Source: Prinia subflava (taxonomy: Eukaryota; Chordata; Aves; Passeriformes; Cisticolidae). From it: a stretch of DNA of 64,000 bases. Position 1 is the stretch's first letter. The number at the start of each line of letters is the position of its first letter. The notes beneath the pieces were generated by a model. The model saw only the letters and a program-made list of their open reading frames with translations. It was not told the origin of the DNA and did not search any database. Positions 23,961-36,631 of this stretch are shown one piece after another. Location: assembly GCF_021018805.1 (NCBI RefSeq), contig NC_086251.1, positions 45,268,767 to 45,332,766 on the forward strand, in the 5' to 3' direction. The translations under genes were made by a program, and so were the position numbers.

Positions 23961-24274
23961 AGGGGAAGCAGAGGGGGAGGCACTGATTTCTTCTCTCTGG
24001 TGAAGAGCTGCAGGACCCAAGGCCTGCAGTTGTGTCAGGGAAGGTTTGGGTTGTCTGTTAGAAAAAGGTTCTTCACCCAGAGGGTGGTTGGGCACTGGAA
24101 CAGGCTCCCTGGAGAAGTGGTCACAGCACCAAACCTCACAGAGTTCAAGAAACATTTGGACAATGCTCTCGGGCCATGGTGTGAGCCTTGGAGTTCCTCT
24201 GTGCAGGAAGAGGAGTTGGGCTCAGTGATCCTTGTGGATCCCTTCCAGCTCAGCTTATTCTGTGATTCTGTGAT
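23961..24274 (+). mobile_element. CR1 LINE 3' end, plus strand
   Basis: Begins 'gagggggaggcactgatttc', a well-known CR1 block, and runs through 'aaggttcttcacccagaggg', 'tggttgggcactggaacagg', 'gaagtggtcacagcacc' and 'gtggatcccttccagctcag' to a clear tail of two ATTCTGTG repeats (24258-24274). The small open frames over this interval on both strands are CR1 shadow. The tail is intact, so this marks a genuine insertion 3' end. Confidence 0.92.
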
Positions 24275-24343
24275 GAGATGTCCCCTAAGTCTCCTCTTCT
24301 TTAGGCTGAACAAGTGGCCTCAGTAGCTCCTCGTGTGGCTTCC
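24275..24343 (-). mobile_element. CR1 fragment, minus strand (right part of a split host copy)
   Basis: Directly after the plus-strand CR1 tail the sequence switches to the reverse complement of CR1: 'gatgtcccctaagtctcctc', 'ttctttaggctgaaca', 'cctcagtagctcctcgtg' correspond to the antisense blocks 'ctcctcttctccaggctgaac' and 'ctcagccgctcctc'. This is the orientation of the tail at 23790-23828 and suggests a host copy interrupted by the 23829-24274 insertion. Confidence 0.75.
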
Positions 24344-27300
24344 CTCTTTTTTAGAATTTCTTACTCATGGCATTGCCAAACACTGAGCTTTAGTAAGCAC
24401 AGTGGCCTGCAGTCTAATAAAGTTAGAATCATCTTTTATCAGTTTAGGCAGGTTGATAAAGATGATTTTTGTTAATTTTGGCTGCTATTGTGTGGCTATT
24501 CTTCCACAATATAAAAGCAAAGATGGTTCCCAGTAGTTGTCTATTAGCAATTCCTCTTTTCCTATACAAGCTAATGAGAAGGAAGCAGCAATCTTTCTCC
24601 ATCTGCTACATAGGTTCTGTGCAGTCTTCAAATTCTCAGGATTTAGTAGTCTGCTGGAAAATCTCTGTTTCTGATCTTATGATCTCCCAGTACCCAGATT
24701 CATTCTGCTTGTGAAATTTTAGCTGGTGTCTTGATAGTATGTGGATTTATGGCTCTTTTCCCTCAAATAATTGATGAGTATCAAAACAGAAACATACTTT
24801 GCCATCATGTCAAGCCAAACAAAAATAGCCATAGTTATTTCTGATTTTTTAATCTCTTGTGGCTGCAAGCAATGTTGTCGGGTCTCATGGGAGACAGCTT
24901 TCAGTATCTGCATTATGGTTCTGCAGATGGAAGGTAAGTGGGAGGCAGCTTTCTTACAGGTCCTCTTTAAGGGTGGTATAAATATAGATTTCAGCAGGAC
25001 ATAAGCATCTGTCTGTGATTAATTGTAGCTAGATAAAAAAGCTCCCTAAGTCATGGCATTTGGCTTCTGGCTCTGATTTCAGACTACAGAACAAACTTAT
25101 GCTCATTCGTCTTTAAACCCTTCTTAGATTTGAGATATTTGTAAACAGAATATTGGCAGACATTTATTTTAAGCAATCCAAACAGTCATACTTGATACCA
25201 TCAAAGTGAGATTATGTATATATGTTCAGGAGGATATATTCTCCTCAGCAAGGTTCTCAGTACACATAGGCATCACAGCTCTGGAGGAGTTTGAAAGCCT
25301 TCTTGTCTCCCCAGTGCTCATGAGTTGCCAAACTGTCAGTGCTTGCTTTTGTTCAGATGTATAAACTCAGTGTGTTATTGGTTTGAAGATAAACTTCTTA
25401 CCAATAAGATCATAATCTGTTTTTTAACATTTGTTAAAAACTATTTATTTGTGCCATTGTTTGTTTTCAGTTCAATGGTCATATATTCTAACAGAGAGCT
25501 GGGGCTTTAAACACTTGGTTTTATTTTAAATACAATTTATTTTATTTTGGATAGAAGCATCTTACTGGGACATGAGCTGCGTGATAAAATCGTGCATTTC
25601 TCAACTCATCAGAATCACCAGATGAACAAAAGATCTCCAGCCCTTTTAAAGAAACCTATTAGCTAGAAATATTTCAAAAGACAAAGATTTATGAGCCAAG
25701 TGGGAAAGGTTATTTTTTAGATTCCTTTAATGCTCTTCAAGACTTTAGGAATTTTAAATGGTCCTTAGACCCTTACTCTCCTTTAGAATAAAGTTTCTTG
25801 CGGTTATCTCTTTGAGGCACACATGGACTCATACACATTGAGCTCATTAATTTTGTGATCTTCCAGAGAAAGCTATGCAACTTTGCAGACCTTTCCAGCT
25901 GTTCCATAGTCGGTGGAAAAGAAGATATCATACCACTTATAGACAGATTTGAGTGGTATTTCCTAAAGAAATCAATACCAGCAGTATGGCTTAGCTGTGT
26001 TTCCAATCAATGGAACAACAATTGCTTCACCCTCCTTCTTTTGTTTAAGAGAGATACTTGGAGTTCCTGGCTCCCACAGGTTGAAACTTGATCTTCATTT
26101 TTTCCTCTCCTTTCTTTTAAAAACAATCTCTGTTTTAAACATTCTGTCATCCTAGGCTGTACCTTGCACAGTCCATTCCTCCACATTTTCCCCAGCTGCT
26201 GAAAGAATACACATGGATACAGAATGACCCATGCAATCCCACGTAGCAGAGCATAGAGTTTCTGCATAACTGCATCTCACCTTCAACAAGACATTTCCAG
26301 CTCTACTCAATGAGCTGAGAAGGTTTTTAACAGTGTGGGAGACCAACTGCAGCATCTGGGAGAAAACTAATTGAATCTTGCAGGGTCCTTTGTTTTGTTT
26401 GAATCTAGCTTAGCCCTGCTGATATTATGGAAACCACTGCATTTAGAACTAGGAATTTAAATACTAAATTAGGGGATGGCAGAGAATGACAACAACAATA
26501 GTTAAATAACTGTGTTTCTAGTGGGGAGATGACTTAAATGCAGCTGATGAACTGAGTTAGAAGGAAGAAGGATATTTATACAAATGTATGAGAAATGCAC
26601 TCAGAAAAGAGCACTGTCCTCTGCAGGACTCATGTCCTTTCACCTGCTACCTGATAAGATGCTTTAAATCTATGAGTTTAGAAAGGTTAATCCTGTGAAG
26701 AGATATGTTACATTATGAAAACTAACAGTAAATGAAGGGAACTTCAGCACACCTTAGAGCATTCCAAATAATGGTTTGTCATACTGATGCCACATCTGAA
26801 GTAATCCATTATTTAGTATGTGTATAACACTGCCTTTTTAGAGATTGTTTGGATTGCAGAAACTTTTTATCCTAAGGCAACTCAAGTGGCCCCAGAAACC
26901 TGGTATTACATTTCAAACAGTCTTTCCCTGATGTAGAGATGTAAGCCAGATAAACTTTACTGAACCCAAGCCTTTTCATTTGTGATAAAACAATTGAATG
27001 GACCCAAATTTAAAATTGGATTTAAAAGGATTTAAAATTTAAAAATATAAACAAGAGGGTTTTTTTCCAAACTTCTGCTCAGTTAGGATTTGAAATTACT
27101 CTGTCATCCCCTGATGATTGTCACTGAGACAGGTTAAAATAGTTAAGAGAGGAAAAGGTCCATGATACAGAAAATGTTTATATTGAAAAAATAGCATACC
27201 AGCTAACAAAAAAACTCCAAACCAAACCTACCAAACAAACAAAAAGATCTTTCCCAAGTCTTCAAGGCTGAAATGATGCATATTATTTAACACATGATTT

Positions 27301-30300
27301 GTCACAGAAACTTTGCTAAATACATTAGGAAGAATTGCTGTGAGACTATAGATTAAGAAATAGGGGAAAATAAGAAGTAATTTTTTATTTCTACCTCTTT
27401 AGAAAGCAGAGAGAATGTGGAAACAATCAGAAGTACACATCAAAGTCAGTGATTTTATGAAAACATTTGTCTAGAAAGAACATAAGAAAATTTACAGCCA
27501 TTTACTAAAAATTCTTTTCTGTGCTTTGGTAACATAATAAAATTTGAAACCTGTGGAAGCATGGTATCCCTTTGCTAAATTTGCTTTCCTCACACCTCTT
27601 TGTCATCATTCTTTAGCCTGGGTGTGCATACCCTATGCTCATACTTTTCTGCTATCCAGGCCCCTTCTGATTTGACAGCTTATTGTGTAAATTTTATTCC
27701 TTTTGTCTTCCAATCAAACCCTCTGTTGTAATTCTGGTTCCTTTAGGAGTGTCCTATGCTACTCATGAACTAAGATTGCTCTGTATAAAACCTCCAATTA
27801 TTTATATAAATAACCCACCCCCATTTATTCATATAAATAAACATAAAATTTTAAATTATTTTATGAGGATATGAATAGAGAAAAAAATTCTGTAGACACT
27901 GAATAATAAAATTCAATGTAACACTTGGATTGTATCTCCCAGATATTATTAGCACAGTTTTTCATTGTTGGAGAGGCTGAATTGACAAAACCAGGTGCAC
28001 TAATGGTACTGATGTTGAAAATCTCATTATTACACTCAGATATTACATCTTAAGAAGTTATTTCTATTATAACTCATAGCAGAAGGGAATTATCACATAG
28101 TTTCTTCACTTATCACTGTTCATTACTCAGTAGTGTTTATAAAGGAATTTCTGCTTGCAAAAACTGTAATTTACTGCACAGAATTGCTTTCTCAGCAGTT
28201 CCTTTTTTTAAAACATCATACTCAAAAAGAAAATGCATCTTTTACAAAAATGTTACTGCAAGTATTCATATTTATTACTTTGTATTACTGATCACATTGA
28301 TCAATCATTGAAAAAAAGAGAGATAACAAAAGACATTAGGTTGCTTATTAAATACTTACAAATTTTTAAATTTGAAGACCAAAGTCTGGTTTAGATGCTG
28401 ATGAACATCCTTTAGTTAGGTTAATTCCTGGCATCACATCAGGGAATTATCCTCGCTATATTCAGGGTGGCCACATTTGCACCTTCCCCCCCAATCCTAA
28501 GAAAAATATTGAAAATCGTAAAGAAAAATGAAACATTTTTTAAAAAACAACTTAGATTCTGAGAGTTCTTTAGGTAAAATGCCTATGTAAATTCAACAGA
28601 TTTTTCATGAAGTGTGGAACTTTAGACATAATCTTGTTACTCTGTAAAGCATTATATTCCAAATTATTGATTAATTGTATACTATTCCAACCAAATATGC
28701 AATCTGATTTGTTAGAAACTTGCTTAGGTGTCAGGGTGAGGTAATGGTTTCTTTTGTAAATTAAGCTGTGATGAACTATATGACAATTCAGAAACTTGTA
28801 GCTAAAGATTTCACCATATTTTCACCATTGCCCAGACATTCTTTTCAATAGGTGGAGCATTTCAACTGGAGGAAAGTTGTTTGTGATTTGAAACTGACAT
28901 CTTTACCTGGGTGAAAGTTGATGGTGAGATAACTATAATCATAATCATAAAGAAGCATCCTGACTTTGAATAACAAACAGGGTCATTTCTGCAAATTAGA
29001 AACAAGTTTTGAGACAAGATTTACATCAGAATTAAACCTAACGTAAATGGCCTTAGGAAAAGCAAATTAATCTTAACTAAGCAATATGAAGCCAGTATTG
29101 GCAGTAGTTATGATTTTAAACCAAACCACCTGCCAAAGCCTCATTCTCTCAGTCAATTCCTTTTTCTTCAATAGATACAAACAGATAAAGCCCAAAGGAT
29201 TTTAGCAAGAAGATAAATGTTAACTAATCAAGTCTGAAATAGAATATGAGCTCTTCTTTGTCACTTGTGTCCTTGAGCATCTGGTCTCAGCTACTGTTAC
29301 ATTGTTAGTGAACAATAAGAGAAGGAAGTTCAAAGCACTGATTTGTGCAATAGCTTGTTTGGCAATTCTATTTGTGTCTGACCGCATTTAAAGAACAAGG
29401 CAGCCTTCATTGCATGAAATAACCTGACTGCAGAAACTGGGCAAGAGTCAGTAACATTTATAATGCTTTTGCAGTAACAAACTTAGAGTTCACCTGTGCT
29501 TTCTTCCTTGGACACATATCCTTCCTGGGAACATTCCCAGGAATAAAAAGGTAAGAGCAGGAATCTATTTTTGGAAAGGATTAACCTCTCTGGGTTTTGA
29601 TGTTAACCCATAAATAAAGATAAGCAGAGAGGAAGAGCTTCCTGGCAAAAGGTTAAAAGACATTTGAGATAACAAAATATTTGTAACAAATCCAGAAACT
29701 CTGTAAAGGCCATTTGCTCCTAGATTGTATGGTGTCTAAATTCATAAACCCCTTGCAAATTAAACATTTAATCAGGTAATGGGGGCTATCAAAACAATTT
29801 ACATGGCAATGCTTTTTTATCAAGAAAATTGTACACTTCTACACTCAACTCTAGAAGAAAGAAAACCGAAAGAAGCAATTCAGCTTGGAGCCAGATTTTT
29901 ACAAATTATGATAAAGAGAAAAATTAATGAAGTTAAATGAAAAAATTATAGCTTCTTAGGCAAGAGATGGCTGGCTGGGATTCAATCTCTACTGTTTAGC
30001 ACTAGGACACACAAGTATCTTGATGCAAACCTTCATTTCAAGCTGATTAGACCTGACAGCAGTTTGAATCTCAAAGCCATACAGCAAAGTTGATACACTG
30101 TGACATACAGGCTGATGAGTCCTTCTGAAAGGAGGTGATCTTTTGCCTCCTGCTGGTTAGCATACATTTATTGATCCAACAAATGAGAAAAAAATCCTTA
30201 ACCTCGGGTGCTTATATCCACGATTTCAGTTTTAAAGAAAAGCATGCTCTGCCTACCCAATTAAAACCAAAAGTATGAAAGAACTCATCATTTCTCTGTT

Positions 30301-31589
30301 TCAACCTGTGCAGTGTGGGAAGGCCAGTGAGAAAATGAAGAATAAGGAATCTCATTACATCCTGCAGCTCAGTGATGCCTCTGTAAAGCAGGGATTCTGA
30401 TCCTTTCTTCCCACTGCATGCTCCATATCCTCTCCATTACAATGTCTCTGCACCAAATACTTCCCTTCAGGAACATGACTTGGGAGCACTGCAAGCTCCT
30501 TTTAGCCTCCAGTCTAACCTGGATCTGGTCAACTCCTACCATGACAGTTTAGGCACTTTATGATTTGTCACTTCTGAAGTCAGTTAAAACAACTGCATTC
30601 AGTCACAAACTCCTTTCCTTATCCCTGCTCCAACACCATTAGAAAATTACAATAATCACTCCTTGATACCCCCACAAGCCTTCAGGTCTATGTGGGGTAC
30701 AATATGAGTCTTCCTAATTCCACACAGCTGCACAATTCCTTTTTTTTGAGCCTAGCATAATTAGATCCTGGCAGCTGCAGGGCAAGAGCTGTCACTCCAC
30801 TGTGACAGTATCCAGACCAACTGTTACCTGTCCTATGAAATACAGAAGTTCTTTCCTTCGATTTTTTTTCACTGGGGGCAAAATCAAGCCTTCCTGAGAT
30901 AATCCCAAAGCAGTCAGAACCTCAAAATAATACCTTTGTTTTAATTACATGTTTATTTTAACTGACATTGAGGTTTTCACCTTTAACCAATCACCTTATC
31001 AGGAATAGGCTCCTTATGATTAAAAGATGACATGAATAGTTTGAGTTTTTTAAAATTAGACTTTTAGGTTAGAACTAGAAGTGGGGGGGTGTCAAAATCA
31101 GTGAATTATTAATAAATAGACATTAGAAGACTCTATACCAATAGCTTTTATACATGAAGCAGAATGGATATGCCAGAGAGGTAGAGGAATTGAGCAGTGC
31201 ACAATTATTTCAGTGAAAATAATATGACCATAGTATATTTCATTAGGTATGTTAAATACATACTATTTAAACTTTGGCTTGAAAACTGCTCTGTTGGAAC
31301 CATGTAAAAATTTTTCTCAAATTACTCCAAGACTGAATATGTTTTTGTGGTTTCTGATATACCTTAAGGATACTTTTTGCTCCATTTAGCATGTGGAAGG
31401 GAGGTGAAAAATGTAAAAAATAAGCATAAAAGTTGAAATATAGAGGATACCATCAAAGGAAGAAAGTTATTAAAAAGGCACACATGCTTGTGTCTGGTCT
31501 TCTAGAATGGCCCAAAACTGAGCCGCTTAAACCAGCTAATAAATTGAATTTAAAACATTATATTAATACATTATAAAGGAAATTTTTTA
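24344..31589. other. long AT-rich stretch without gene or recognised repeat
   Basis: More than 7 kb in which I recognise no CR1, LTR or tandem array, and no open frame above 100 codons with any motif. This is the longest repeat-free interval in the window. The part around 29690-29830 has mixed, non-repetitive composition and is noted as possible conserved non-coding sequence. Confidence 0.6.
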
Positions 31590-33592
31590 TGTGCTTTTGC
31601 AGTGGTTTGACCTTGGCTGTAGGCCAGGTGCCCACCAACACTGCTCTATCACTTTCCCATCTGCAGCTTGCCAGAGGAGAGAAATACAATGAAAGAATTG
31701 TGGGCTGACATTACAGTCATGGGGTAAAAAGACTTGACCCAGAATAAAAGAATTTAATTTATTACCATAGCTATCAAAGCAGAGTAAGGTAATGAGAAAT
31801 AAAACCTTAAATCTTAAAATCTTGAAAATAGATCTTAAAAGCACCTTTGCCCTACCCTTCCCTTTTGTTCCTGGCTCAGCTTGATTCCCAATTTCTCTAT
31901 CTCCTCCCTTCCAGTGGTACAGCTGATTGGGAAATGAAGAATGAGGGTTCTTGTCAGTTTATCACTCATGTCTGCCACTGCTTCCTCCTCACCCTACTCC
32001 CCTGCTCCAGTGTGGTGTGGGGTTCCCCAAGGCTCAGTAATGGTGTCAGTCCTGTTTAATGTCTTTATCAATGATTTGTACAGGGGGATTGAGTGTTCCC
32101 TCAGACAGTTCACAGCCAACATTATGTTAGGCAGGAGTGTTGATCTGCTGGAGAGTAGGAGGGCCCTACAGAAGGATCTGGTCTGGCTGGATCTATGGGT
32201 GAAGGTTAACTGTGTGAGTTTCAATAATGCAAAGTGTCAAGTCCTGCACTTGGGTCAAAACAACCCCATGCACTGTTACAGGCTTGGGGAAGAGTGATGC
32301 AAAGTGTCTCAGCAGAAAAGGATTTGAGGATGCTGGTAGACAAACATGAGCCAGCATGTGCCCAAGTGGCCAAAAAGGTCAGTGGCACCCTGGCCTCTAT
32401 CAGCAGCAATGTGACCAGCAGGAGCAGGGAAGTGACGATCCCCCTGTACTTGGCTCTGGTGAGGCTGTGCCTTGAATTCTGTGTTCAGTCTGGTCCCCTC
32501 AGGACAAGACAAACATTGTGATGCTGGAGTGTGACCAGAGAAGGGCAACAAAGGTCATGAAGGATCTGGACTGAAAGTCATACCAGGAATGTCTGAGGGA
32601 GCTGGGCGTGTTTTGCCTGGAGAAGAGGCGGCTCAGGGGAAACTTTATCACCCTCTGCAACTACCTAAAAGCAAGCAGGGTGGGGATTGGGCTCTTATGC
32701 CAGTGAGAGGATGAGAGGACATAGCCTCAAGCTGTGCCAGGGGAGCTCAGCTTGGATATTAGGAAAAGTCTGTTCACTGAAAGGATTGCCAAGCATTGGA
32801 ACAAGCTGCTCAGGGGACTGGTCAATTCACGGTCCATGGAAGTGCTCAATAAGTAGCTGTAAGCTAAGGTTTAGTTGGCATAATGGTATTTACTCAATGG
32901 TTGAACTTGATCTTGGAGGTCTTTTCCAACCTTGATGATTCTATGATTCTATCAACTTGTCCAGCATGAGTCCCTCCCACAGGCTGCAGTTCAGCAGTTC
33001 AGATGCTGCAGCCTGGGTCCCTTCCATGGGCTGTAGCCTTCCAGGCACAGACTGACGCAGCATGAGTCCCCTGGGGCGCACAAGTCCTCCCAGCAAGCCC
33101 CCTCCGGCATAGATCCTCTCCCTATGGCCACAGGTCCTGTCAGGAGCCTGCTCCAGCACAGGCTTCCCAGAGTGCCACAATGTCCTTCAGGCCTTCACCT
33201 GCTCCTCCTCAGGCTCCAGATGGATCTCTGTCCCTGCATGGACCCCCATGGGCTGCAGGGGCACAGCTGCCTCACCATGGTCTTCATCATGGGCTGCAGG
33301 GGAGTCTCAGCTCTGGTGCCTTGAGCACCTCCTGCCTCTCCTTCTGCACTGACCTTGTATCTTCAGTTATTTCCCACATATTTTCACTCTTCTCTTCTCT
33401 GGCTGATATTTTCTTCTGTGCACTAAGTTGTTTTCCTTCTTAAATATATTATCCCAGAGGTTCTACCACCATTACTTATGAGCGCAGCCTTGGCAAATGG
33501 TGAATCCATCAGTAATCTTGCATTGGTTCTCTTGTACATAGGTGAAGCTTTTGGCAGCTCCTCAAAGAAGACATGTTTGCAAACCCAATACA
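31590..33592 (-). mobile_element. avian endogenous-retrovirus LTR, minus strand, split by a CR1
   Basis: Two flanking blocks, 31590 to about 32018 and about 32953-33592 (together roughly 1.07 kb), are colinear with an avian ERV LTR read on the minus strand. The left block contains 'cagtggtttgaccttggctg' and a plus-strand TTTATT followed by 'accatagctatcaaagcaga' (polyadenylation region). The right block contains many degenerate direct repeats of 'ctccagcatgggtcc / gggctgcag' type, which are characteristic of this LTR, and ends 'gcaaacccaataca' (minus strand TGTATTGGGTTTGC). Ends are TG and CA. No clean target duplication could be defined (tttta versus tttgt). No gag/pol sequence adjoins, so this is a solo or truncated LTR. 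A CR1 copy lies inside it. Confidence 0.82.
32019..32952 (+). mobile_element. CR1 LINE (3' part of ORF2 plus 3'UTR) nested in the LTR
   Basis: A 5'-truncated CR1 of about 930 bp. The first part translates (with the frame open at 31941-32297) as the late reverse-transcriptase region: GVPQGSVMVSVLFNVFINDL, then QFTANIM where the family has the F/YADD catalytic box, then SFNNAKCQVLHLGQNNP. Replacement of both aspartates means this copy cannot encode an active polymerase. A stop follows the RLGEE segment, and later coding shifts frame. The 3' end has the standard blocks 'gcttggatattaggaaaag', 'ggtcttttccaaccttgatg' and the tail 'gattctatgattctat' (32937-32952). The insertion must be younger than the LTR it splits. 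Confidence 0.93.
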
Positions 33593-35067
33593 TTTGTATA
33601 CCCTCTTTTCTCACACTGAACACACAAAATGATTGTTTAAAAAGGAGGTGGGATGGTCTCAGAATTATAGTTCAAGCATTCTTGTTTTTCCAGTTGCAAT
33701 GTTAAGTTTTTTGTGGTAAAATTCAAACTAAAAAAAATTGCATCTAAAGTAGTCTTGAAACATCAATTTATTCCTCAAGTAGATTTCTGAGTAAAAATGA
33801 ATATTTTTTTAAAAAGCAGAGAAGAGCATCTTATTTCACTGATACAGCCACTCTGGTAAATCAAACCATTAATTTATTTCTGAAATGTTTTCTACATCAA
33901 ATTGAATTATTTTGTTCTTCATAAAAGTTCCACACTTGTTATTGAATAAACTATTAGAATAATTGAATAGAGTGACTAATGGTAAATTACTTTGTAATAT
34001 CTATCAATTACCAGGTCAAACACATACTGTGAACAATATGACCTACTGTCCCATATAATCTGTTTATAGAGGTTTTGATTCTTGCTGTATTTATGTTAAC
34101 TAAATAAAGTGCTATGCATAATTTGGTCACTGTTATCAAAGGCAGTAAAATTTATTTTCCTAGAAATTGTTATCACAGCAAAGATTTAATTCTCTTCTAG
34201 TTATACACCACAGCCCATATTATACTGAGATGCCCTCTTTTACAGCTATCATACTTCAACATCTTCATTTTCCAAAGCAAGTTATCAGCAAGGTTTCCCA
34301 TTTCTCTATCCCGCAGCACAGTGATGGCACAGGAGAGACATTTTACTTCAGCACATGAGTGGGCAAAGGGATGTGTACTCTCAGGTACAAGCCATGAAGG
34401 TGATAGAAAAATAAACAGGATAAGCACAAGGAACAGTAAATAGATTAAAAGCTGATAATGCTGATAGGAAAGAAAAAATTCAAAAATATGTTAAAGCCCT
34501 AGGAAGTAGAGTTATGATAAGGATGTGATGGTATATAAAAGACAATTTGTAGTCCATCTTGTTCTTTTTAATGTGAGATATGAGGTATATCAAACTCCTG
34601 GTCAGTATGTTTTGCTGGATAGTGATGAATCATCTAGAAAAAGGTGGACATTTTTAGTATGTTATTTTGAGATAAGTAGACAAAGTAAGGCTTGCTTTTT
34701 TTTTTTTTTCTTTAATCCTCATTTTTATAAACTTTTGTAACAGTTAATATGAAATCTCTTTTTGTAATTTACTGACTGATTTTGTAAGAATTTTATTACA
34801 ACTTGCATAGAGAATGCTTTGGCTGGGAAACATCAAAGCATACCACAAAATGATGATAAGCCTAAAATAAGAGTAAAAAGCACTCTCTGATAGTGCCTAG
34901 CACCCCATTACATATTATGGGCTGTGAATAAAAAGTTCACTGAACATAAGTAAATATCAAATGGAAATGATTGCACACATTTCTTTAAGACAGAAAGCAG
35001 TGAGTGTTCTTACTACCCCCCCCTTGATGAAGAATTACAAAAAAAAAAAAAAACAAAAAACAAAAAA

Positions 35068-35102
<35 letters not shown>

Positions 35103-36252
35103 AAAAAACCAAAAAAAAAAAACCACACACAATTTTCACATTAGAAAACCAAAGAAGGAGATACTTCCCATTAAGGTCTAAGGCAGTCAATGTTTGGGAT
35201 GAAAAAAAACTCTTCCTAAAAATACAATTAATTTTGGTGTCACTAAGCATTTGTAAATCATGATTCAACCTCCACTAGCTCTGTAAAAGGGTATATTAGT
35301 AATTTTGTGCTTGTCATATTTCCACTGTGCTCATCTGTTCCTCACCAAGGTAGGCAAGTGCTGGAGGCAGCAGTACTGAAGCAAATGTTTAAAAGAATAA
35401 CAGCATAGCAGAGATGCAGAAGGAAGGGCAGTATTAGTTGTAAGTACATCAGACCTGGAAGATAGGATATTTAGTAAATTATCACAGAATACAGAAGCAA
35501 AAGTTTAGTTTTTATGCATTTGTATATATGAATCAGTGTTCTACAAGAAATGCATCTATGCAAATAATCAAGGTTAAAAAATAATTTATCTGTAATGATA
35601 AAATTCACATGGACTTTTCTCACCACTGCACTATAACTGTTTTCTTTGTCACCAAACAGCAGTAATTGCTGGAAAATATTTTTTTTTTTCCTGTCTCTGT
35701 AGTAAAGGTTTCTGGGGAAGATTTATATCTTAGCCATAGAGCAATCATAACTATAGCTGGATAAAACATGCAATGTCCAGTTCATGAAAGATAAATGGGA
35801 GCTCACATCAGTTCCCATAAGATGAAGACTCCAAAGTTATGTTTCTTCATGGATAGAAGGGCTAATAAAAACTTGCATAAGCTCATCAGAACTGGAAGGT
35901 CCCAGGCAGTAATGGGCTCCCCAGGCTCTACTGCTTTTGGTGAAAATTATTTTCTCTTCAGTATCCCATTTGACATGCTTTGAAAATGACAGGCAAATTT
36001 CACCCTGCATCAGCATTCTCTGCTTCCTCACTCTCTTCTCCTTTCACTGTGCATGAAATGAAACAGCTGCCACATGAGCCTCTCAGACTCTGATTTTTCA
36101 GCCCTTCTGTGGTCCCTAGTTTTACTGTCTACCTATACATTTACTGTATAAATTTGGCAATTTGTTCAGTGTGTCTGCCCCATGAAGGACCCTTGACTTC
36201 CTCCCCCCATACCTCTGTTAGCTGCCTTGCAGATCCAGTGACCTTAGAAAAA
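33593..36252. other. AT-rich sequence without a supported gene
   Basis: No gene or transposon recognised. Contains the poly-A tract annotated separately. Confidence 0.65.
35039..35122. repeat. A-rich tract (poly-A with CAAAAAA units)
   Basis: About 84 bp of almost pure A broken by a few single C residues, including three CAAAAAA units near the left and a 31-base A run in the middle. No retropseudogene body or SINE is visible on its left side. Lys-repeat and Phe-repeat open frames over it are artefacts. Confidence 0.97.
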
Positions 36253-36631
36253 CTCTCCTCTCCTCTCCTCTCCTCTCCTCTCCTCTCCTCTCCTCTCCTC
36301 TCCTCTCCTCTCCTCTCCTCTCCTCTCCTCTCCTCTCCTCTCCTCTCCTCTCCTCTCCTCTCCTCTCCTCTCCTCTCCTCTCCTCTCCTCTCCTCTCCTC
36401 TCCTCTCCTCTCCTCTCCTCTCCTCTCCTCTCCTCTCCTCTCCTCTCCTCTCCTCTCCTCTCCTCTCCTCTCCTCTCCTCTCCTCTCCTCTCCTCTCCTC
36501 TCCTCTCCTCTCCTCTCCTCTCCTCTCCTCTCCTCTCCTCTCCTCTCCTCTCCTCTCCTCTCCTCTCCTCTCCTCTCCTCTCCTCTCCTCTCCTCTCCTC
36601 TCCTCTCCTCTCCTCTCCTCTCCTCTCCTCT
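36253..36631. repeat. uninterrupted (TCTCC)n array, about 76 units
   Basis: A pure pentanucleotide array of about 379 bp with no interruption visible. The plus strand is all pyrimidine; the minus strand is GGAGA purine repeat. No frame contains a stop, giving a Leu-Ser-Ser-Pro-Leu repeat on the plus strand and Glu-Arg-Arg-Gly-Glu on the minus strand; both are artefacts. Flanks are unique sequence. Confidence 0.99.

Noticed and set aside
35039..35122. Poly-A tract as the tail of a processed pseudogene or SINE
   Set aside because: No gene-derived or SINE body is visible to its left, and the tract has regular CAAAAAA units typical of a simple A-rich repeat.
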